Shown piece by piece: positions 1 to 7,828 of a stretch of DNA of 20,000 nt. Within the stretch, counting starts at the first letter, position 1. Each line of letters starts with the position of its first letter. The notes under the pieces are model-generated. The model searched no databases and was not told the origin of the DNA. It was given only the letters and a program-made list of their open reading frames with translations. Both the position numbers and the translations under genes were made by a program. The stretch lies in contig CAJNDS010000746.1 of NCBI GenBank assembly GCA_905221605.1, forward strand, positions 850,961-870,960, written 5' to 3'. The DNA is from Symbiodinium natans. Lineage: Eukaryota; Sar; Dinophyceae; Suessiales; Symbiodiniaceae.

Positions 1-540
1 GAAACTACAGTAAAAAGGGGGCACGTCTTGTTCGATGGGGTGCTGAAGGCGGGCACTGGCGGGCACCTGGCCCTTAACAAACTTGGTAGCCCAGTAACGA
101 TATTATAAGGGCACCCTTTGTGGGTTAGTTACCTTGAACCAAAAGAAGGGAAAAGGGTACCTTTGGGTTGCCAAGCAAATAGGAGGAACGTTATTTTCGG
201 CACCACTGACCCGAAAACCGAGACCCTAGATTCCTGGATATTCCTCTCATCTAGCAATGACCCCGAATCCTGATACTATACTCCCTCTAGAACCGCAAAA
301 AAAAACATATTCTTAATATTCCCTTGGGCTTTGTATCCATTAACAAGTAGGATGCCGGGAGACACTCAAGCGATTGAGCATCCGGCCCCATCATTTTGGG
401 TTTAGAAGGTTATAGGGGGATGGCAACCGAGGTTCCTTAGAGAGCTTGGGGAAACAAATAGGCCCTGGCTGCAAACGGCCCTGGGTCTACCTGCCCACAA
501 ACACTTTAGAGTTCAGGGTTTTGGGTTTAGGGTCTGGGGT
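1..540. other. No gene seen; AT/GC-mixed spacer with one hairpin element
   Basis: I see no convincing coding frame here. The stretch holds a hairpin element at 82-175, an A-run near 297-305, and isolated telomere-like words (TTTGGGTTTAG near 397-405 and 513-545) that grow denser towards the first candidate exon. Confidence 0.5.
82..175. repeat. Palindromic (MITE-like) element, 94 bp
   Basis: The ends are inverted repeats: CTTGGTAGCCCA at the left matches the reverse complement of TGGGTTGCCAAG at the right with two mismatches. The inner word ACGATATTA...GGGCACC recurs near 4689-4706 in another hairpin-rich stretch, so this is probably a member of a dispersed family. No target duplication was identified. 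Confidence 0.5.
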
Positions 541-571
541 TTAAGCTAAAGGACGCTTTTCAAAAGCATAG

Positions 572-910
572 CAAGGAAACTACAAACCTAAAACTGTCCT
601 CGACAAGCCCCTTGTCTCCTGGTTCAAGTGGGTAAAAGGGGCCCTGAGCTGGTTTGCAAGCATTGACATTGAGGCTTTCGTGCCTAACTTGTCTGGTAAG
701 GGTACAGTTGAGGCTTCGGGGTCTAAGGCTTTCAGCATACTTTGCATTTGTGTGGCTCTCCCTAACCTCCACGCGCAACAAAATGAGTCCTTGCCAGCCG
801 TGGCGAAACGCTTGAGGCTCCTGAAGCTGGGAAAAGTGCCTGGGCTGCGCATGCTCCAACTCAAGCTCGGGCTTCTTTCTCACTCTAATTACCCAGCCGC
901 CCCTAAATAG
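572..910 (+). CDS. Candidate terminal exon, 112 codons, unknown protein
   Basis: The frame is open from just after a TAG at 569-571 to a TAG at 908-910. It reads as ordinary protein: VSWFKWVKGALSWFASID early, then GTVEASGSKAFSILCICVAL, a hydrophobic stretch, then a basic leucine-rich part (AKRLRLLKLGKVPGLRMLQL). Lysine is mostly AAG and third positions are G/C-leaning. There is no ATG near the start, so I read it as a last exon; the nearest GTG (680) is not needed. Telomere-like words lie on both sides (513-545 and 928-941). A minus-strand frame over 580-864 is also open and not absurd, so the strand is not certain. I do not recognise the protein. Confidence 0.4.
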   Translation, partial: QGNYKPKTVLDKPLVSWFKWVKGALSWFASIDIEAFVPNLSGKGTVEASGSKAFSILCICVALPNLHAQQNESLPAVAKRLRLLKLGKVPGLRMLQLKLGLLSHSNYPAAPK

Positions 911-984
911 CGCCTAGACCCGAAACCCTAAACCCTAAACCACAACGTTCGATCTCTTAAATGCTGCTGGGCTTGTAGGGTTTA

Positions 985-2067
985 GGGGTTTAACAAGTCT
1001 ACATCTGCAGTGACTTTTTCAGCGCAGGCACACAGCTGGCACTGCAGGGGCCCAGCAGGCCCAATCAGCATGCCACATGGCGGGAGAGTGTTCTTGACAA
1101 CGTCAGTGCCTGCATGCTGAGTAGTGACACTGCTTGACAGCAGGATGACAGGCCCACTGACACCATGACCGATTGGCACCATCAGTCGCCAGCCTGCCTC
1201 AATTTTCTCCCACACATGTGACATCGCAGCTGTATTAAGGTGTCGTTCTGACCGAACCTATTGGAACACAGCCACTCACACCAGGCTCCTTGTGATCCTC
1301 TTGCGGCACTTGCGTGCAGTAATCCTTGGGGATGGCATCCGCCTGCTCTGCCCACGCAAGAGAAGGGCACTTTAGACTGCGCAGCGTGAAAGACATAACA
1401 GTGTCAATTGGGACACCGCCATATAACACCAAGCATCTACGAAAGTGAGCCAGGGCAGTAATTAGAGTACGAGACCGGTCTCCCCACGGCCCCGATCAAG
1501 CAATCATTGCTTGGGCTTGGGGAGGCCTCGCGCACACACGCCAACTCTTCGAAGAAAATCACACCGCGGCACCACACAGCCAAAGGCAGAACTGTACACG
1601 ACTGCTCGCAACGCCATGTCCAACCACGCAAGCAACCCTCCTGGCATGAAACGGAGCTCAAGTCAACTCGCTGGGCGTCGCTCCAACGTAAGCTTCCGAA
1701 GAAAATCCACAGGAAGCACAAAAGCAACCGTGTGTCTTCAACGGCGCTGACACAAACATAGCTTGCAAGCGTTCCACGACTTCAAAAGCCTTTGCTTTGC
1801 CTTTGCGATTTCTCCCACGATCCTCATGTACCCCGACAGATAAGCCCTCAACGAAAATCCAGAAGTTACGGCAAAGTCGGCGAAGCCACGTTCCATGAAG
1901 AAGCGCGACAAAAGTCCCACCAAGTGCCGGATGAAGGTGCTTCTTCAGCGTGGAGGCCGCGCGTTCGCAAACATCCGAATAACATGAACGCAAGCTCTCA
2001 TAACCTTCGCGGCAATCTGAAAGGCATGCTGCTGCATCCCTGACACGCTTATTACTCTTACCCTCCA
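985..2067 (-). pseudogene. Decayed or frameshifted protein-coding region, unknown family
   Basis: Three minus-strand segments read as one protein in order. Segment 1 (2067-1507) is open but for three internal TGA codons at 1945-1947, 1738-1740 and 1663-1665, ending at a TGA at 1504-1506; it includes FADFAVTSGFSLRAYLSGYM, EIAKAKQRLLKSWNACK and GGLLAWLDMALRAVVYSSAF. Segment 2 (1495-1238) is in another frame and includes VPIDTVMSFTLRSLKC and AWAEQADAIPKDYCTQVPQE. Segment 3 (1257-985) returns to the first frame with NTAAMSHVWEKIEAGWRLMV and PVILLSSSVTTQHAGTDVV. Removing one C in the 1238-1243 area would join segments 2 and 3 smoothly. A 22-base GT...AG gap at about 1261-1282 would also join them, but that is very short for an intron. 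The region has no telomere repeats, unlike the other islands. Old mobile-element or retrocopy pseudogene, assembly indels, or unusual TGA decoding are all possible. Family not recognised. Confidence 0.5.
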
Positions 2068-2501
2068 TTACTAGGTCCATTACACACAGAGCTGACGCTG
2101 GCGAGGTAGAAGATGACGAGGAAGACCCGCGCAGTCAGCTGGGTGATGTTCAGCAGCCGAGCAAACCACAGATACCACCGCTTTGCCCTGCTTCACCACA
2201 AGAAACGACAAATAGGAATCGCCCGCAGCCATGCAGCAGCACAAAAGAAACACAGTCAAGCGAACAAAGCTGCCCGCTGCTTATATCGATACACGCAAGT
2301 CACGCGCGTGACTTTCGAGTGTGCTGCAAGTGTTTGCAAAGTTTGCAAACATCCCAGAGGCTCGGAGCCCCACCTTTACTTCAGAGCCCTCTCAAAACAT
2401 GGGTTTCAGGGTTTAGGGTGCGGCTGGCGGCTAGGGCGGGTTTAGAGTTCATGGCTTGGGCCGGGGGGTTTGTAGGGTTTCCGGCTTTCGGTTTAGGGTA
2501 G
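2004..2501 (+). CDS. Open + strand frame with acidic and Pro/Gln/Ser-rich part
   Basis: The frame is open for 166 codons, from after a TAA (2001-2003) into telomere-like DNA where it stops. It contains an acidic cluster (GEVEDDEEDPRSQLGDV), a Pro/Gln/Thr-rich low-complexity stretch, and then a cysteine-containing part (RDFRVCCKCLQSLQTSQRL). Beyond about 2400 it runs through degenerate TTTAGGG units, so any real exon should end near there (CAGGGTTTAG at 2406-2415 could serve as a donor). There is no good start. It overlaps the minus-strand decayed frame only at 2004-2067. It could be an exon of an unknown gene or a chance open frame in stop-poor DNA. Confidence 0.3.
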   Translation, partial: PSRQSERHAAASLTRLLLLPSITRSITHRADAGEVEDDEEDPRSQLGDVQQPSKPQIPPLCPASPQETTNRNRPQPCSSTKETQSSEQSCPLLISIHASHARDFRVCCKCLQSLQTSQRLGAPPLLQSPLKTWVSGFRVRLAARAGLEFMAWAGGFVGFPAFGLG

Positions 2502-2572
2502 TTTAGGGTAGTTTGAGGTTTAGCCCTGAACCCTAAACCCTAAACCCTAAACCCTAAACCCTAAACCCTAAA
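2402..2572. repeat. Head-to-head telomere-type tract
   Basis: Degenerate TTTAGGG units run to about 2521 and then switch to exact CCCTAAA units at 2524-2572, giving a G-strand/C-strand junction. Confidence 0.9.
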
Positions 2573-2670
2573 TCTTCCGGGTAGCATGGAGCAGGATTCT
2601 TCGCTGTTTGTGCGCCGAGCGTTACGCGTTAGTTGCCCTCTCCGCGCCTTGTTGCACCAAACTTCTTCTA

Positions 2671-2713
2671 ACCTAAACCCTAAACCCTAAACCCTAACCC
2701 CTAAACCCTAAAA
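2671..2713 (-). repeat. CCCTAAA tract (TTTAGGG on minus)
   Basis: Six units with one CCCCTAA variant. They bound a 98 bp island (2573-2670) that is open in several frames on both strands; no strand could be chosen. Confidence 0.9.
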
Positions 2714-2884
2714 ATCACTGCATGGTCCCTTTGTGCTTATACAGGAAATAAGGTACTCAGGTCAACGATTCTCAGCTAAGACTTAGGAATTCATCAGCTT
2801 TGTCGGAATTCATGAGCTTTTTCGTCCTGCTTCCAAGTAAAGCCCCAACCCCTAAACTCCTAGACCGCAAAACGCCTAGACCGG

Positions 2885-2972
2885 CCCTAAACCCTAAACC
2901 CTAAACCCTAAACCCTAAACCCTAAACCCTAAACCCTAGACCCTAAACCCTAAACCCTAAACCCTAAACCCT
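2885..2972 (-). repeat. CCCTAAA tract, about 12 units
   Basis: Nearly exact heptamers with one CCCTAGA. The 170 bp island to its left (2714-2884) shows nothing coding. The 104 bp island to its right (2973-3076) is Gly/Ala-rich if read on the + strand. Confidence 0.9.
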
Positions 2973-3076
2973 GCACTGGCAGCCCGAGGCACCCTGGGGC
3001 CACATGCCCCGGTGGGGCGGCTTCCGGTGGTGCGGCGACGGCGGTGAGGAGCCTGGAGGTCTCTAGAGCCAACGAA

Positions 3077-3157
3077 GGGTTTAGGGTTTAGGGTTTAGGG
3101 TTGAGGGTTGAGGGTTGAGGGTTGAGGGTTTAGGGTTTAGGGTTTAGGGTTTAGGGT
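3077..3157 (+). repeat. TTTAGGG tract with a block of four TTGAGGG units
   Basis: Three or so regular units are followed by four consecutive TTGAGGG variants (3101-3128), then regular units again. Identical variants clustered side by side point to local tandem amplification. Confidence 0.95.
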
Positions 3158-3250
3158 GACAACTGGGGTCCTCGGCCCTTCCTCTCGCCATTTCTCGCCC
3201 ACAAGTGTTGGGGTTTGGGAAGTGATGGGGTCATCATTGCTCGTTGTTTG
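3155..3250 (+). CDS. Candidate internal exon after TTTAG|GG
   Basis: Directly after the last TTTAG of the tract (3150-3154), phase 0 is open for 32 codons to a TAG at 3251. It begins GDNWGPRPFLSPFLAHKCWG and continues GLGSDGVIIARCL. A GT lies near 3242 as a possible donor. The other + frames and one minus frame are also partly open, so this rests mainly on its recurrence as a junction pattern in the window. Confidence 0.35.
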
Positions 3251-3437
3251 TAGGTTCTGGGAACCCTCTCGGCAAGGCGTAGGGGATAGGTAATTTAAGG
3301 GCTGTAATAATTAGAATAGTTTATATACATGTATATATATATATACTCTTTTTTTAAGGGGGGGGAGGGGGTTGTGAAAGTATAATTACATAGGGACCAT
3401 AAGGGAATACTAGTAGTAATTACTCCAGCTTGGGATG

Positions 3438-3492
3438 TTCCCCCGTATACTAACTCTAATCCCTATTAAGGACTGTTAGTATAAGGGAGAAA
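3438..3492. repeat. Short hairpin element B, copy 1
   Basis: TTCCCCCGTATACTAAC at the left pairs with GTTAGTATAAGGGAGAA at the right (inverted repeat with two mismatches), around a short loop. A second copy lies at 3712-3799. Confidence 0.7.
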
Positions 3493-3547
3493 ACCCTAAA
3501 CCCTAAACCCTAAACCCTACACCCTACACTTGTACACCCTAAACCCT
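3489..3547 (-). repeat. CCCTAAA tract with CCCTACA variants
   Basis: Four regular units, two CCCTACA units, a short break and one more regular unit. It directly abuts hairpin B copy 1. Confidence 0.85.
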
Positions 3548-3588
3548 TTGTTAGGTTTGAGGGGCTTTAGGGGTTTAGGGAACCTTAC

Positions 3589-3656
3589 GCGGCGCTGTCC
3601 AAGTTCAAACCAAGGAGCTGCTGCAGGAGCGCCATGTGCCTGAGGCATGATCCACC
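3589..3656 (-). CDS. Candidate internal exon between TTTAG|GG and GTAAGG
   Basis: On the minus strand, phase 0 after TTTAG|GG at 3657-3661 reads GGSCLRHMALLQQLLGLNLD and ends at a consensus-like donor, GC|GTAAGG (donor bases 3583-3588). Length is 68 nt. All three other plausible frames of this small island are also open, so the support is the pair of splice-like borders, not composition. Confidence 0.35.
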
Positions 3657-3703
3657 CTAAACCCTAAACCCTAAACCCTAAACCCTAATCCCTAACCCTA
3701 AAC
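3655..3703 (-). repeat. CCCTAAA tract
   Basis: About six units, with CCCTAAT and CCCTAAC variants at its right end, directly followed by hairpin B copy 2. Confidence 0.9.
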
Positions 3704-3711
3704 TTTGGATG

Positions 3712-3799
3712 TTCCCCCTTATACTAGCACTCCTTAATTTGGATGTCAGTACCCCCTGCTATATAATCCCTGTGAAGGACTGTTAGTATAAGCGGAAAA
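3712..3799. repeat. Short hairpin element B, copy 2
   Basis: TTCCCCCTTATACTAGCA at the left pairs imperfectly with TGTTAGTATAAGCGGAA at the right. It shares its arms with the copy at 3438-3492, but the loop is longer and contains a second GGATGT word. Both copies touch telomere tracts. Confidence 0.7.
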
Positions 3800-3879
3800 A
3801 TCCCTAAACCCTAAACCCTAAGACCCCCTGATGAAACCCTAAATGCCCCCGAATGCCCAACTCAACGCAAATACACCCT

Positions 3880-3899
3880 CCCCCCCCCCCCCCCCCCCC
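3880..3899. repeat. C homopolymer, 20 bases
   Basis: An uninterrupted run of 20 C, in a spacer of about 140 bp with no coding signal. Confidence 0.95.
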
Positions 3900-3961
3900 A
3901 ACAAAATAAAAACAAACTCACCACCGGCCTCCAGCCCTATAAACATTGAAGCCCACAACGT

Positions 3962-4012
3962 GAGGGTTTGGGGTTTAGGGTTACGGTTTAGGGTTTAGGG
4001 TTCGGGGTTTGG
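3962..4012 (+). repeat. Degenerate TTTAGGG tract
   Basis: About seven units with TTTGGGG, TTACGG and TTCGGGG variants. Confidence 0.85.
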
Positions 4013-4129
4013 GATTTTGAGCTTTATAAAGGGGCTCCTAAACCTGCCTTCGATCTGCACGGCCCAAAACATGCATGTGACAGCGGAGATTCAAGAGATT
4101 TTACGGAGGGATGAGCAAGTGGCTGCCCT

Positions 4130-4600
4130 GCTAAACCCTAAGCCTTAAGCCCTAGAGCCTGAACCCTAAACCTTAAGGCCTAAACCTCGAAACCTTAAGC
4201 CCTAAACCCTCAACCCTAAACAACCTTGCAGCCTGCACCCTAAACCCCAAGTCCTAAAACCCCACAACCTGCACCCTACACCCTAAACCTTAAGCCCTAA
4301 ACCCTAAAACCCTTGCACCCTAAACCCTAAGCCTTAACCCTAACAACCTAGACCCTGAACTCGAAGCAAAAGAAAGGCTGCACCCTAGGCCCTAAACCCT
4401 AAAACCCCTACACCCTGAACCCTCAACCCCAAGCCCTAAACCCCAAAACTCTACAGCATACACCCTAAACCCTCAATCCTTAAACCTACGCCCTAAAACC
4501 TAAAACCCTACACCATGCACCCAAAACCCTAAAACCCCACACCCTGCACCAAAACAACCTAAACCCCAAAAACCATACGACCTGCGCCCGAAAAACTAAA
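4130..4600 (-). repeat. Long degenerate CCCTAAA-like region
   Basis: About 470 bp almost wholly made of CCCTAAA derivatives (CCTTAAG, CCCTGAA, CCCCAAA, CCCTACA, CCCTGCACC). No gene is seen. It looks like an old tract eroded by point changes and slippage, in contrast to exact tracts such as 5118-5248. Confidence 0.85.
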
Positions 4601-4643
4601 ATACCCACAAGAACATGGACCAGCCGGTTTTTGCTCTTCTACG

Positions 4644-4820
4644 GGATCCGCAGTCTTAATTTGGGCCCCTTGTTATATATGGGTTTACGATATTACGGGC
4701 ACCTTATTGTGGTTCTTATTGTAAGGGACTCCTACTATTTGGGGGGCTTCCCTATTTTCGTAAAGACCCATACTTCGGATCTCTATAGGGGTAAGGGACC
4801 ACATGAAATCTTAGGAAGCC
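4644..4820. repeat. Palindrome-rich element, related to family C
   Basis: An AT-richer unique stretch. Its right part (CATACTTCGG...GGGACCACATGAA) resembles 19740-19780, and its left part (ACGATATTACGGGCACC) resembles the element at 82-175. A 70-codon + frame (4631-4843) crosses it but reads like repeat DNA and is not called. Confidence 0.45.
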
Positions 4821-4826
4821 CAGCCT

Positions 4827-5030
4827 CAACCCTACAAGCCTAAACCGCGAAACCCCTCTAACCCCTAAACCCTATTAAACCCCTATAACCCTAAAACTAA
4901 ACCCTAGAACCCTAAACCCTAAACCCTATAACGCTATAACCCCATGACCCCATAACCCCATAACCCTATAAGCCTATGACCCTATAACCCTAAACCCTAA
5001 ACCCCCTAATTACCCTAAACCCTAAAAAGC
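4827..5030 (-). repeat. Degenerate CCCTAAA region with CCCTATAA/CCCCATAA block
   Basis: Telomere-like units in which a run of CCCCATAA, CCCTATAA and CCTATGA words (about 4921-4990) forms its own sub-block. No coding signal. Confidence 0.85.
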
Positions 5031-5117
5031 CTCAGAAGAAGATGGTCCAGCCAAAGCGCCGACTCCCGGGTTCGAAACAGCACATCAGCCCATTCCTCAC
5101 ACAAGGAGAGCTTGGCT

Positions 5118-5248
5118 TGGGGTTTAGGGTTTAGGGTTTAGGGTTTAGGGTTTAGGGTTTAGGGTTTAGGGTTTAGGGTTTAGGGTTTAGGGTTTAGGGT
5201 TTAGGGTTTAGGGTTTAGGGTTTGGGGTTTGGGGTTTAGGGTTTAGGG
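5118..5248 (+). repeat. Near-perfect TTTAGGG tract, about 18 units
   Basis: One of the longest exact tracts, with only TTTGGGG variants near both ends. Phase 0 after its last TTTAG|GG (from 5247) is open for 23 codons (begins GKPKAKNLNMNPSGTSALHS), a weak exon candidate. Confidence 0.95.
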
Positions 5249-5688
5249 AAAGCCTAAAGCCAAAAACCTCAACATGAACCCTTCAGGGACAAGTGCTCTA
5301 CACTCGCTGAGCCTCTGAACCCCCAAGCCTTCAACGTGCAAAACCCTCAAACCCGAAAGCCCCAACCCCTGAAACTTAAGCCTAAGCCGCTAAAACCCGA
5401 AGCTTCCCACTTACTGCCCTACAGCCCTAACACCCGCAACATCCAGCTTGCCTAGTAGGGCTTTCTGGGTTTCCGTGCTTCAAGGATTAGGGCTTTCGGG
5501 GGTCCGGGGTCCAAAGGGAACCCTAAACCCTAAGCACTAAAATCCTAAACATCGTAGATCCAGCAACGAGAAGCATCAAGAGCACACCCTACCCCCTAGC
5601 TGTAGCTAAGCCCTGAGCCGTCAAACCCTGCACCCTACAAGCCCGAAGCCTCTTCATCCTATAAACCTTACCTTCTTTACAGGGTTCT

Positions 5689-5727
5689 GAAGTATGGCCC
5701 CTTGGGTTGTCTAGGGTATATAAGGGT
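5689..5727 (-). repeat. Fragment of dispersed element C
   Basis: The reverse complement of this stretch matches about 19706-19746 (shared core CCCTAGACAACCCAAGG) with few differences. It is a solo fragment of the element at 19652-19805. Confidence 0.65.
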
Positions 5728-5806
5728 TTTGGGTTTAGGCGCTAAAGCTCACACGTCTCGCAGCTTAGGGTTTGGGGCTGCGGCTGGCCTTGCCTGCAGG
5801 TAAGGC

Positions 5807-5880
5807 CTAAACCCCAAACCCGAACCCTAGGGTTTAGGGTTTAGGGTTTGGGGTTTAGGGTTTCGGGCTAGGGTTTAGGG
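5807..5880. repeat. Head-to-head telomere-type junction
   Basis: CCCCAAACCCGAACCCTA switches directly to GGGTTTAGGGTTTAGGG around 5826, giving a short palindromic AACCCTAGGGTT core, followed by TTTAGGG units with TTTGGGG and TTTCGGG variants. Confidence 0.9.
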
Positions 5881-6019
5881 AAACACCCTGAACCCGAACC
5901 TTTCGACCCGGCGTCCAGCCAACATATGCCAGCACCGCCGCGGCGACCATTCCCATAAATGCCGCCAGGGCGAGGACGAGGCCTCGGCGTCCATGACCAG
6001 AGTCTCCAATACCCCTTTA
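5879..6019 (+). CDS. Candidate exon after TTTAG|GG, 47 codons open
   Basis: Phase 0 after TTTAG (5874-5878) is open to a TGA at 6020. It reads GNTLNPNLSTRRPANICQHR then RGDHSHKCRQGEDEASASM. The composition is Cys/His/Arg plus acidic residues, but I see no defined zinc-binding motif. The last codons enter a palindromic element starting at 6007, so a real exon probably ends near CAGA|GTCTCC at about 5998-6004. An overlapping minus frame (5868-6101) looks like repeat-derived noise. Confidence 0.35.
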
Positions 6020-6150
6020 TGAAGGACAATTCCCTCAACCACATAAGGAACCCTCTGATACTTGAATATTCCTTAATTGAGGAAAATTCCTTTACCGACA
6101 TAAGGAACCCTCTTATGCTTTAAGGAGTATTCCCTAATCAAGGGGTATTG
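6007..6150. repeat. Palindromic element F, 144 bp
   Basis: The ends CAATACCCCTT and AAGGGGTATTG are inverted repeats. Inside, the word ACATAAGGAACCCTCT occurs twice (6041-6056 and 6098-6113), 57 bp apart. The inner GAATATTCCTTAATTGAGG is shared with element family A, so F may be a relative. Confidence 0.7.
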
Positions 6151-6195
6151 AGGTCCTTGGGGAGGACCACAACGCACGCTCCAGCCGAGGGTCTT

Positions 6196-6272
6196 GGGCT
6201 TAGTTAGGGTTCTTAGGGTTTTTGGGCATGGTTTCGGGGGATTAGGATAGGGTTAACCCTAAACCCTAATCC
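6196..6272. repeat. Head-to-head telomere-like junction
   Basis: Degenerate G-strand units end at GGATAGGGTT and switch at once to AACCCTAAACCCTAATCCC near 6252-6272, giving a GGGTTAACCC core. Confidence 0.8.
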
Positions 6273-6299
6273 CTGGCTTTGCTTCTACGGCGCCTAACT

Positions 6300-6569
6300 A
6301 TGGAGTGGGAAAGTAACAGTAAGGTGCAAGGATTAGGGTTTAGGAGCATTCTCGCATTTTACAAGGAGAAACACTACGTACGTTTTCTTTGCGATAAGAG
6401 AACCTCACTTTCCGTTGAAAACAAACCTCTCGTGCTGTTGACTTTAGCATGCGAACCTCGTTCTTTATGTTTTGACAGTAAGCCTCGGTTGACTTCTTTG
6501 CATTATGTTGCCCTGAAGAACCCGGACTGTTTTTCTACCAAGAACAAATTTATGGGTTGCCCTGGATAA
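6300..6569 (+). CDS. ORF of 89 codons, unknown protein
   Basis: The ATG at 6300 is the first in a frame open to a TAA at 6567-6569 (a few more codons are open upstream). The peptide begins MEWESNSKVQGLGFRSILAF and includes KEKHYVRFLCDKRTSLSVEN and PRLTSLHYVALKNPDCFSTK. It is more AT-rich than its surroundings. The GLGF portion is a telomere-like unit (GGATTAGGGTTTAGG) read as protein. The DNA has loose internal repetition of AACCTC...GTTGA at 6401-6510, so a decayed repeat is an alternative. Telomere tracts bound it on both sides (6250-6272 and 6589-6692). No signal peptide or known motif is seen. Confidence 0.4.
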   Translation: MEWESNSKVQGLGFRSILAFYKEKHYVRFLCDKRTSLSVENKPLVLLTLACEPRSLCFDSKPRLTSLHYVALKNPDCFSTKNKFMGCPG

Positions 6570-6588
6570 TCACTAGTTTTCGACAGGT

Positions 6589-6692
6589 TCCCAAACCCAA
6601 AACCCTAAACCCGAAACCCTTAACCCTAAACCCTATACCCTGAACCCTAGCCCCCAAACCCTAAACCCTATACCCCAACCCCCAAACCCTAC
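6589..6692 (-). repeat. Degenerate CCCTAAA tract
   Basis: About thirteen units with CCCGAAA, CCCTATA, CCCTGAA and CCCCAAA variants. The orientation flips to TTTAGGG after about 6697. Confidence 0.9.
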
Positions 6693-6771
6693 GCCTCAGG
6701 GTTTAGAGTTTAGGATGTTGGGACCCCTGCACTCCGGGGCGGGGCCTAATGGGTGTAGAGTCGGCCTCCAG

Positions 6772-6873
6772 GGCTTAGGGTTTAGGGAATCGGGCTTCGG
6801 GGTTTAGGGTTTAGGGTGTAGGGTTTTAGGGTTTAGGGTTTGGGGTTTAGGGTTTAGGGTTTAGGGTTTAGGG
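6772..6873 (+). repeat. TTTAGGG tract
   Basis: About thirteen units with TTCGGGG, TGTAGGG and TTTTAGGG variants. It ends in four exact units directly before an exon-like island. Confidence 0.95.
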
Positions 6874-7167
6874 CTCGGACACGCAGCTTCTGCAGAAGAG
6901 GGGCTGGCAAGGATCAAGGTCATGTTGCCCAGGTGCACGGGATCGCCAGGAGAAGGATGGGAAGAGACAAATCGGAACCAAAGCCTAGCTGACTCACACT
7001 CCCGCATGAGGTGCAGCTGTGATGTTGAAGGATTTTCCTGCAGCTGGTGCTTCATCATGGCAGGGGCTTGCGGCTTCAGAGTGTTTTACTACACCACGGC
7101 CGGACGACCCTTACAGCGCAGTGGGCTGAGCATGCCAGGACTGGCGGAGCCGGCGTTGCGACGGTGA
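6872..7167 (+). CDS. Exon-like island, frame unresolved
   Basis: Phase 0 after TTTAG|GG (6867-6871) is open for 38 codons to a TAG at 6986: GSDTQLLQKRGWQGSRSCCP then GARDRQEKDGKRQIGTKA. A second + frame is open from 6922 to 7167 and contains MRCSCDVEGFSCSWCFIMAG, a cysteine-rich part. On the minus strand, 7058-6875 is also open (RECESARLWFRFVSSHPS). The island is clearly stop-poor and unlike the tracts, but I cannot choose strand or frame. Spliced use of more than one segment is possible. Confidence 0.35.
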
Positions 7168-7252
7168 TCATCGCCCTGCGGCCCTGAACGCCACCCACTC
7201 CCCCCAGCAAAAAAGGAAAAGTAACACACTCTTTGCCCGCAGTCTCGTGACT

Positions 7253-7355
7253 CTAGTGGGAGTTTACGAAGATAAGGGACCCCGAATAGTAGGATTCCTT
7301 ATCCCTTTCTACAAAGGACCCCTATAAGGTACTCCAATTATCGTAAACCCCCTAG
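7253..7355. repeat. Palindromic element E, 103 bp
   Basis: CTAGTGGGAGTTTACGA at the left pairs with TCGTAAACCCCCTAG at the right (inverted repeat with small differences). A shorter inner hairpin is built from ATAAGGGACCCC and CTTATCCC words. It lies in a gene-free stretch (7170-7620) that also holds one short C-strand telomere pair near 7481-7497. Confidence 0.65.
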
Positions 7356-7628
7356 TAGAAATGACACTCACTTGCTGGAAACGACTCTGACATGGTCGGC
7401 ATGCTTCTTGGCTCGCAGAAATTGCTCTGAAGTAGATCTGCAATTCAGTACAATCCTAGGTGCCCCCAAGTCCTCCAACCCGAAACCCTAAACCCTTTTT
7501 AAGTTTGGGGGGCGGGAGAGCCTGAGCGCACGTCAGGGGGTAGCACTGGGAATCCCAGGGTAGCTCTCAAAGACCCAACCCCTAAGTCCCATAAAGCCAT
7601 CGGGATCACACAGTACGAGAGTCCCAAA

Positions 7629-7735
7629 TTGGGATCGCATACCCTTTCCTACGATACTAATCCCAGATGGGGATCACATACCCTATCCTACTATAAGCCC
7701 ACATTGGGATCATGCACCCTATATGTTTATCCGTA
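7629..7735 (+). repeat. Imperfect tandem repeat, unit about 36-39 bp
   Basis: ATTGGGATCGCATACCCT, ATGGGGATCACATACCCT and ATTGGGATCATGCACCCT start at 7629, 7668 and 7704. Each is followed by a similar TCCTACTATAAGCCC-like tail. No coding frame is evident. Confidence 0.75.
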
Positions 7736-7743
7736 TCAGGCAT

Positions 7744-7828
7744 AGGGTATATATATATATATATATATAAACCATCCCGAGTTTTCCTAGGGTATATATA
7801 TATATATAAACCATCCCGAGTTTTCCTT
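7744..7828 (+). repeat. Two tandem units with (TA)n core
   Basis: AGGGTATATA...TAAACCATCCCGAGTTTTCCT occurs at 7744-7788 and 7789-7828, differing in the length of the TA run. Slippage of the TA core explains the length difference. Confidence 0.85.

Noticed and set aside
1261-1282. 22 nt GTGAGT...AATAG intron joining two frames
   Set aside because: It joins the frames, but is much shorter than introns known in likely hosts; a one-base frameshift at 1238-1243 explains the same data more simply.
1507-1761. Lys/Arg/His-rich + strand open frames
   Set aside because: They lie opposite a better minus-strand frame and their basic composition looks like an antisense shadow; no start or splice support.
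4631-4843. 70-codon + strand frame
   Set aside because: It coincides with a palindrome-rich repeat related to other elements in the window; no codon character.
5068-5082. GGGTTCGAAAC, like a tRNA T loop
   Set aside because: No acceptor or anticodon stem could be built around it.
5118-5248. True chromosome end
   Set aside because: Unique DNA and tracts of the opposite orientation continue on both sides; the window has no terminal tract.
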